Source: Sesamum alatum
Taxonomy: Eukaryota; Streptophyta; Magnoliopsida; Lamiales; Pedaliaceae
Assembly (NCBI GenBank): GCA_034509735.1
Contig: JACGWO010000005.1
Location: 20,139,264 to 20,203,263 of the forward strand
Reading direction: 5' to 3'
DNA length: 64,000 nucleotides
Numbering within the stretch: the stretch's first letter is position 1; every line of letters starts with the position of its first letter. A model generated the notes under the pieces. It made no database searches. It worked only from the letters and a program-made list of their open reading frames with translations, and was not told the origin of the DNA. The translations under genes were made by a program, and so were the position numbers. Below are positions 57,744-64,000 of this stretch, piece after piece.

Positions 57744-59769
57744 TGTTAGAATAGGTGACCATGTAAGCCAATTTTGGCAGGAATATGTAACCTATGTCTA
57801 GACAATTCTTTGGTATTTGATAAAATATTTATGAATAAAGAAGTGAAAATTCATATGGCAATACTTTGTTTACGTTCACTTTATCTGCATTTACATTTCT
57901 GTTCACTACGCAAACAAAGCCCACGGACTGAGTAAACGTTTTCGGGGACTGGGACTACGCTTGGAGGTAGGTCCATGAGATCAGTCTCACCGAATCAGTC
58001 CGGAAATCTCCAAGTCAAGGAATCCCGAAAAATGGGTACCGGGGATTCCCTTTGAGACTTGCACTAAGCATCTGCTGTCGTATTTCATCGACAGGTGACG
58101 AAGGTCGTCTAAGCAGTGTTAGTGGGTCAGCGTGCTAGGAAGCAGCTGACTGAGGTGACTCGCGGGAACCGTCTTACGGAGGGCCTTGAGTATGGTCAGC
58201 AAGGTATGACGTGTATTCCCGGTTCCAACGGTACAGGCCAAGTCCTTTGACTTGAGGAACTGCTGAGTTTACCTGTACATCAGGTCTGTATCTTAGATAT
58301 GGTGAGAGATTGCCAAAATACTCTTGAGTAGTCATAAGCCATGTCTAGTGCAGCTCGGGTGTACAAAGTGACAGTAGTTTCCAAAAAGGATCTGTCTCCT
58401 GTCAAAAGGTGTTGACAGTTGAGTCTCATATATGCTCTGTGTCTTGTCCCTGAAATCTGTGGCCACAGTGACTGAACAGAAGGGAAAAAGGTTTCCCTTG
58501 CGGCGTTTGGTGAGGACAGACCGACACTTAGGTCCAAAATGGGTACCTGCATTTTCCGTGCCCTAGACCCTAAGTGATGAGACCGAAGACAGAAGGACAA
58601 GTGTACTGTTAGAGCCTAAATGTTCATCCCCGAATATTTCACCTAGTCTCTAGTGCCATGGACCGTTGCTAGATGGCCACCCATGGTAACGGACGGATTC
58701 TAGGAATCCGACCAAGTCTAGCTGAATGGTGAACCTAAAGAGTCACACACTATCCACACACACACACTTAGTATTTAATTTAGAATTAAATATTGGAGTA
58801 AAGGAATGATTAAATTAGATTTAATCGGGTCCTATATTTTCTTGGAGAAATTAATTCCTTCTATTTGATAAAGGGAATTAAATTAATAAATAGGATTTAT
58901 TAAAAGGGTTGATTTAATGGGCTTAGAATAAATTATAATATTCATTTATTATATTATATTTATTCTTTTAGCCTTTTGGAATATTTAATAGGATTTAAAT
59001 ATTCCATTAAATTAAAATCAACGGTTTGAGATGGAAAGGGGAGATGGAAGGCTAGGATTCGTTTGACTAGGTCAAACACTAGTTTGACTAGGACTTTGAC
59101 TAGGTCAAAATCCTACTCAAATTAGGTTACTTAGAGTTTGAGTTTAAAGAGGATTAAACTCTTCCTCTATATAAACCCCTAGCTTCCAACATTTAAAGAG
59201 ATTGATGATTCTTGAAAAACACACACAACACACACTCTCCCTCTCCTACCTCTCGTCCGCCCCCTCTCTCTCTTTCTCTAGCAAGAAAATATTTTTTCCT
59301 TAGTTCTTTTTGTTCTTGAAACATTAAGAACTTAGACGAACCAATACCGTTAATTGATAACGAGTTATTGCTTCGTCTACTCCAAAAATAATACTTGTTC
59401 GTTGCTAGCACGACGTGCAAGATACGTGGGTGGATCGTGTGTCACGATTTGGAGGATCTCAAGAACGAGGTCTTGGTGCAAAATGGGGAACAACGTGAGT
59501 AGCAGTTGAAGACGAAAACGACAACGGGTAGGTCCCGTTTAAGATTTTCGTCTCTCTTTATTTTTCAACTCTATGGCCTCCATGATTTATTTAATTGTTT
59601 TATGATCATGAGATACACCAAACGCCCGGGAACCTCAAGGGCACACCCCTTGAGCGTGTTCTTTAAATTAAAAAGCATGCCTTTTATTTTTGTAAAATTT
59701 AATATGTTTAATTTTACCGCGCTTCCGCATTCGCGTAATTCCCGGGACGATCCACCGGATTTTCTTTCA
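57744..59769 (+). repeat. LTR7: 3' LTR of the family B copia element
   Basis: 2026 bp, the partner of LTR6, with the same hairpins, W-box cluster (59063-59108) and TATATAAA (59168-59175). One arm of the U3 hairpin has an extra G (CGGGGATTCC). It ends TTTCA at 59769 and abuts LTR A sequence without a target duplication. Confidence 0.93.
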
Positions 59770-60123
59770 CAAGATACGTGGGCGGATTGCGTGTATGAAT
59801 TAGAGGGTCTCCCATTTGAGATCTTGGAGTAGAACAGGGAACAACGCGAGTACCGGCTTGAAGACGAAAACGACAATCGGTAGGTTTCTGGTTTAAGATT
59901 TTCGTCCCTTTTCTTTTAAACCCTATGGCCTCCATGATAAGTTTTGTATGTTTTTTATTATTCATGAGATACACTGAATGCCCGGGAGATTCAAGGGAAT
60001 ACCCCTTGAACGTGTTTCTTTTATCTCGTTTATGCATGTTTAAATTCTTGCAATTTTGATTATACCGCGCTTCCACATTCGCACTACTCCCGGACCGATC
60101 CACACGCCTTTGCTAGGCTTTCA
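59770..60123 (+). repeat. Outer LTR A, 3' part
   Basis: From CAAGATACGTGGGCGG to GCTTTCA, the U5 end of a family A LTR, with hairpin TTCAAGGG/CCCTTGAA (59990-60010). About 170 bp expected between 49398 and this piece are missing. It is followed by the AAGAA duplication. Confidence 0.85.
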
Positions 60124-60195
60124 AAGAACATCCCATGCACTTGGAACATTGCGAACTTGAAGAAGTATTATCCTGGAAGGCCGGTTAGGAAGTAA
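60124..60195 (+). pseudogene. Gypsy pol, last codons
   Basis: Twenty-three codons, from KNIPCTWN through ANLKKYYP to a TAA at 60193-60195, the usual C-terminal end of plant gypsy integrase. It continues in phase from 47941 when the insertion is ignored. Confidence 0.9.
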
Positions 60196-60845
60196 AGTTC
60201 CCCTTTTGGCTCTATGTATGTAATAAGACTAGTATAGGAGGTTGAACTTTCATCCCCTCCCCCTTTTGTGACTAGTTTCCTTCCCAACTTTTGTGGGACT
60301 TTGTAAGTTAAAATTGAGAAATGAAGTTATTTTTTTCATCGTAGCATGAAATTTATCGATGTGGAGATCCCTGAAGTTTCGAGAGGTCCCTTGAGACATC
60401 AACGAGTGCCGCGGACCACTTGGATGAAACCTCACAGAGATCCTCCTTAATAATGTTGCCCCGGGAAACTTTGCCCCCCATGAAGTTGGTAAAATAAGAT
60501 CAACCCCGGGACTCGAGCAAATCCCCCCCCCCCCCTCCCCCGAGGTGACCTCGATAAAACATAACTTGAAAACAAGTTCCATATCATGTGCAACTAACAA
60601 GTTCACAGCCACTAAAAAACTCGAGTACAGTAGTCGAAAGAAAACATTCGATGTACTATTTACTGCTGATTACATATCAAAAATATCCGACTACATACGC
60701 CGGAAGAAAGTCATGTAAAGTTTCAAATACATTGATTACAGGAAATAAAATCCTAAATACTAAGCATCCTTAAGTACAGAGCGATTGTCCGCCGTCAACA
60801 AAAAAGTATAACACAAGCATTGAACACGAGCAAACACAACCCCCC
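60196..60845. other. Gypsy 3' region between pol and the antisense ORF
   Basis: No coding frame recognised. It includes a run of 13 C at 60523-60535. It would be the 3' untranslated part of the gypsy transcript and downstream flank of the antisense gene. Confidence 0.5.
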
Positions 60846-62478
60846 TCATTTCACTCGCCGTCTGGGGGCTCCGCCGCAAGCGGGCCCGACATCCTCCTCT
60901 TCTTCTTCACTCAAGTCGGGGTCAATGTCGACTATGTCCTATTCAGTAATCTAACCCTTATCGCGAAGAACTCTACGAAGAAATCGGAAACACTTATATA
61001 TTGTTGACTCATAGACAGGGATGGCCCTCTCGGTTACGATACCCTCGAAACCGTCAGAAGCTAAACTCGGAGACTGCCTCCTCCTTGGTCTTGCCAACAA
61101 AAGCAACTCCAGATGACGAGGCCAAAAACTTCTTCCTGGTAGTCACCTCCAGCTCGTAGCGGCGCTCCAAATTGGCGAAATCTTCAAGAGCCCTGTCTCT
61201 CTCCTCCTTTAACCTCGAACACTCCTCCTGACGCCGCTTCGCAATCGCGTCCAACCGGTCATTTTCTCCCGCCTCGCTAGGCGCTGGTTTCTGGCTAATG
61301 TGTTCAGAGTAAGGGACTACACAAGAAAAATAATGAACAAGTTAACCAAAGTGCGTGGAAAGCTAGACAAATAGAGCAAAAGACGAATATAGCAAAGTAA
61401 AGTAATAAACAACTCACTCAGGCGGCGTCCCCAACCAATAACTCATCCACCTGCTCGTCGCTAAGAGTGCAAAATCGAGTCAAATCATCGTCGATCACCA
61501 CATCCCTCGTGCGGTTCCAAGCCAAGGAAAGGTCGGCAGTATCCCAATATGACTGTATGCCCTCCGACTGGTTCACGTCGGCGGTAAAAATGCCACCACG
61601 TGGGACACTTGTGGGAGCTGGTGCTGAAGGAGCATCCCGTGCTCACTTCGGGGGGGAGAAGCCCCAGAGTGAACTCCTCTGGGCCGAGAGTCGGCGGCAC
61701 CGATAGATGAAGATGGGCGGCTGCCCCCACCCGAACTCGCAGATGCACCGGGTGGTGGGCGGGCCGAGCCTTGCTTAGAACGCTTCTTCTCCTTTGTGGC
61801 CGCCCTCCGCAACGCGACGGTGTCGGCATCCATCTTCTTACTTGCAGAAGAAGGTAAAGCAAGGAAAGAATCAACACATAGAAAGGGAAGACAAACATAT
61901 AATAAAGGAAAACACAAGTAAACATCAATACTAGAGGGGAAATAATGTGTTAAGTGTATAACATGACTAAACAACCTAGCCGCCATAAAACTCTCGCGGG
62001 GTCTACCAAATTCCCGAACATAAAAAAAAATTTCTTTCCAAGGGCCTTTAGAAAAACCGAGCTCGTCCAAAAACGTACGTCCAAGGGCTGGAGGTAATAC
62101 GCCCCCCCCCCCCAGCTCGAGGCACGACCGCGAGCTGGAGGAGACGTGCCTCGAGCTGAAGGAGGCATCTCCTCCCAACTCGAGGCGCTGCCTCGAGCTG
62201 GATGGAGCGCCTCCCCCGAGCTCGAGGCGCGGACCTCGAGCTGGGAGGGGGCCGCGCCCCCTCTCCCGCCTCGGAGCCACGCCCCAGCACCTCGCTGCAC
62301 GTGTTCGTCAATCCACCACCGGCCACTCACAATGCGTCGCCTCCCGACCCTCATGACCCCCATCAAAGTCCTCATCAGTAGACCTAGCAATATAGTGGAA
62401 TAGAGGTACAAAATACAATTTGCTAAAGGAAGTTGTAAGAGTTTAGTAAGGGAGGAAGAACGTACCTTTGGAAGCCAT
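60846..62478 (-). pseudogene. Antisense ORF of the Tat-type element, exons in several frames
   Basis: Opposite to gag-pol. The reading starts at 62478 (MASKG, followed by a GTACGT donor). Next are a STDEDFDGGHEGRE segment (about 62390-62340), a repeated LELGG region, and LDELGFSKGPWKEIFFYVRE (about 62070-62010). After a probable intron (about 61970-61840) it continues as MDADTVALRRAATKEKKRSK. A segment with IFTADVNQSEGIQSYWDTAD (about 61590-61530) follows, then a coiled coil (AKRRQEECSRLKEERDRALE, about 61240-61180) and an acidic end with DPDLSEEEEEDVG, stop at 60846. Tat-group elements carry such an antisense spliced ORF after pol, related to the proteins annotated as putative gypsy-type transposon. 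Stops within exons suggest it is broken. Confidence 0.6.
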
Positions 62479-62667
62479 ATGCGCTGCTGAAAGTTTGCTC
62501 TTGCGAGGTGGTGGAGGAGTGAATGTGATAAGAGAATGGGGGGGGGGGGGGAGAATAATTAATGGATTCCCACCCACCCTTCTCCAAGTATTCAATGCTT
62601 CAGGTTTCTTCTGCTGCAGCAGTTACTCTCGCCCAGATTACTAATTCTGCAAAAGTATTCTGTCCGA

Positions 62668-62949
62668 GAGTGGGGGGTTGTATGATGTATATAATAGTAA
62701 TTATAATTTACTTACAAGTGTATAAGAGTAATTTGCCTATGTAGACCACATGATAAATATATACACCCTATCACACCATAAAAGAACTAGCATCACTATA
62801 AATACATGAGATACTATTTTTTAATACCAGGTTACTATTCACTGATTTGACAACACATACAAAAATTCTCTCACTAAAAACTTGGGGTGCAATTGTGTCG
62901 AGGGCATTTTTTCCCGATTATTCCTTCACTAAAAACAACTACCACATCA
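62668..62949 (+). repeat. Polypurine tract and 3' LTR of the gypsy element
   Basis: GAGTGGGGGGTTGTA (about 62668-62682) is the plus-strand priming tract. The LTR 62683-62949 matches 8664-8931 closely, with TATAAATA at 62797-62804. It is followed by the target duplication CAATG (62950-62954). Confidence 0.92.
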
Positions 62950-62953
62950 CAAT

Positions 62954-63355
62954 GGGTGAACTACAATGACCTCTCATGAAATTCAGAATAATTTGTTGTT
63001 TCAAAAATTATAAACACCCCATGAGGTTTTTAATCGTGTAACAAATAACCCATTTGCATCCATTTTTTTGGGTGAACTACCAAAATTCCCTTATACAAAA
63101 TTGTTTTAAAAATTTTCTGAATTTTTTTGGAAAAAGATGTGCAGGGAGAGGTTTCTTACGTTTTTTACACAAAGGAGGATACATTTGCCTCGGCTGATTT
63201 TTTAATTTTTTTTAAAAAAAAATCAAGGGTAAAATGGATATTCTCAGGTCCTTGGTTAAAAATTCCAAACCTCGGCGAGGTATCTGTAATTTTTAAAAAA
63301 ATGAGGGGTATTTGTAATTATGTCAAACCTCAGGAAAGGTCATTGTAATTCACCC
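62954..63355. mobile_element. Second Mutator-type MITE, split by the gypsy element
   Basis: Terminal inverted repeats GGGTGAACTACAATGACC and GGGTGAATTACAATGACC bound a 402-bp non-coding element. The right flank TAATAGAAT (63356-63364) matches TAATACAAT (8654-8662) on the far side of the gypsy element with one change, a 9-bp duplication now 54 kb apart. The gypsy insertion fell after the first base of the MITE. Confidence 0.75.
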
Positions 63356-63364
63356 TAATAGAAT

Positions 63365-63659
63365 TTTATAAGATATTATCATTGATTGTCATCGTAGTAA
63401 CACCGTCAATGGGTAAGGTAAGACCCTACCCAGACCAATGCCCTATAGAGACTCATTCTATTCAATAATACTCATACCCTAACCAACCCCCTCAAGACTC
63501 AGTGGGTCTCTGGACCCAATGTCATTATTTTGGACCGGGTCTTTTGGGTCCAGGTAGGGTCTAGCCTAATATATTTTTTTTCTTCTTAATGTTGTTGGAT
63601 AATATTTGATATTTTTATTTAATACAAAATAATTAAAAAAAATACTAAATTCAAGGAGC
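63365..63659. other. Stretch without recognised gene
   Basis: Contains repeated GGGTAAG/GACCCTACC-type words in both orientations (63410-63570), possibly a decayed small transposon, followed by AT-rich sequence. No target duplication or clear ends were found. Confidence 0.3.
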
Positions 63660-64000
63660 CATTGCAATTGTACCATGTGGGTGTCCGGACGCGCGACAAT
63701 GCCACCAACCAAGCCTTCATGATGCGCCCGATGTTTATGTGGACTGTGAACAACCTACTCGCTTATGGAATGGCGTCTAGATGGAGTGTCGCTAGTATTA
63801 TGGGGTGTCTAGTTCGTATGGATAACACACGGGCATTCCATCTGCAACACGGTAGGAAGGCGTGCTACTTTGACTATCACAGACAATTTCTCCCCAAGGA
63901 CCATCTGTACCGCAGGAACAAGAAAACATTCACTAAAAATTGAGTGGAAAAGAAGGTTGCTTGTTCGAGGTTGACTGGGTAGCAGATTCGCGATTGGGTA
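63660..64000 (+). pseudogene. CACTA transposase (TNP2) fragment
   Basis: The frame reads QLYHVGVRTRDNATNQAF, FMWTVNNLLAYGMASRWS and KACYFDYHRQFLPKDHLYRR, matching the conserved core of plant En/Spm (CACTA) TNP2 transposases, where YGMASGWSTAG and FDCHRQFLP are usual. A TGA at 63941 stands where arginine is expected, but the same frame continues past it (VEKKVACSRLTG) to the window end. The N-terminal part begins abruptly at about 63660. CACTA ends are not in the window. Confidence 0.85.

Larger units (their letters stand above)
47942..60123 (+). mobile_element. Block 3: plus-strand copia insertion
   Basis: Starts TGTTAGAATAGG and ends GCTTTCA, flanked on both sides by AAGAA (47937-47941 and 60124-60128), a perfect 5-bp duplication. 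The outer sequence is one family A LTR in two parts (47942-49398 and 59770-60123). Between these lie a copia pol tail, then a complete family B element (49578-59769). The simplest reading is an LTR A insertion, probably a solo LTR, that received a tandem family B element and lost about 170 bp of LTR A at the joint. Confidence 0.85.
8664..62949 (+). mobile_element. Tat-type Ty3/gypsy retrotransposon with nested insertions
   Basis: Two near-identical LTRs (8664-8931 and 62683-62949) begin TGATGTATA, end CCACATCA and are flanked by the same 5-bp duplication CAATG (8659-8663 and 62950-62954). Between them the plus-strand gypsy genes appear in order in four pieces: 8932-11492 (gag, protease, start of RT), 35031-37172 (RT, RNase H, integrase start), 47338-47941 (integrase) and 60124-62682 (end of pol, antisense ORF, polypurine tract). 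Removing the copia blocks between them leaves about 8.4 kb, a normal size. The antisense ORF after pol points to the Tat group. All genes are broken by stops, frameshifts and insertions. Confidence 0.92.

Noticed and set aside
60523..62551. Homopolymer runs (C13 at 60523, C12 at 62102, G14 at 62538) as functional elements
   Set aside because: Such runs are prone to sequencing and slippage error; I see no pattern beyond run length, so I do not claim a role.
63127..63348. 73-codon frame MEKDVQGEVSYV
   Set aside because: It lies entirely inside the second MITE, has lysine and phenylalanine runs from AT-rich sequence and no family.

Overview
The window is plant nuclear DNA, almost certainly from a eudicot. 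One ordinary gene is present, an intronless GRAS transcription factor of the SCARECROW-LIKE 15 type (5795-7438). Nearly everything else is transposable-element sequence: Ty3/gypsy and Ty1/copia LTR retrotransposons, two Mutator-type MITEs, a candidate Helitron and a CACTA transposase fragment. The order within the eudicots cannot be fixed from the sequence alone.

Layout. 1-1240 is a decayed minus-strand gypsy element: LTR edge, gag, then a deletion joint into RNase H. 2660-3885 holds a degenerate primer-binding site and a decayed minus-strand copia LTR. 3886-5794 is the AT-rich upstream region of the GRAS gene, with a 40-bp tandem duplication, a Helitron-like insertion, a G-quadruplex-type tract and an upstream ORF that ends on the GRAS start codon. 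A Mutator MITE with a perfect 9-bp target duplication (7703-8082) lies 3' of the gene.

From 8664 to 62949 the window is one Ty3/gypsy element of the Tat type, swollen from about 8.4 kb to 54 kb. Its LTRs (8664-8931 and 62683-62949) are flanked by the same 5-bp duplication, CAATG. It landed one base inside a second Mutator MITE, whose own 9-bp duplication is now split across both sides. Three blocks of related copia elements interrupt its pol gene. Block 1 (11493-35030, minus) contains five LTRs and four internal regions that share LTRs. Block 2 (37173-47337) is a rearranged family-C element with a 1.5-kb inverted repeat. Block 3 (47942-60123, plus) carries an AAGAA duplication on both sides and contains a nearly complete young element (49578-59769). 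After the last block the gypsy pol ends at 60195, followed by an antisense spliced ORF typical of Tat elements, then the 3' LTR. The window closes with a CACTA TNP2 transposase fragment.

The copia copies fall into families that I call A (LTR1-3, the block 3 outer LTR), B (LTR4-7), C (block 2) and D (the relic at 2674). All copies look non-autonomous, because every gag-pol carries stops or frameshifts. The most interesting signal is not protein-coding. Across families A, B, C and (in part) D the LTR keeps a chain of stem-loops whose paired arms change together. The untranslated leader has a GC-rich array of hairpins with different arms but preserved pairing, then two exact copies of an 11-nt palindrome about 80 nt apart, then a TATA-like box just before gag. 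These look like conserved RNA or regulatory structures of the retrotransposon genome. Their function is inference.
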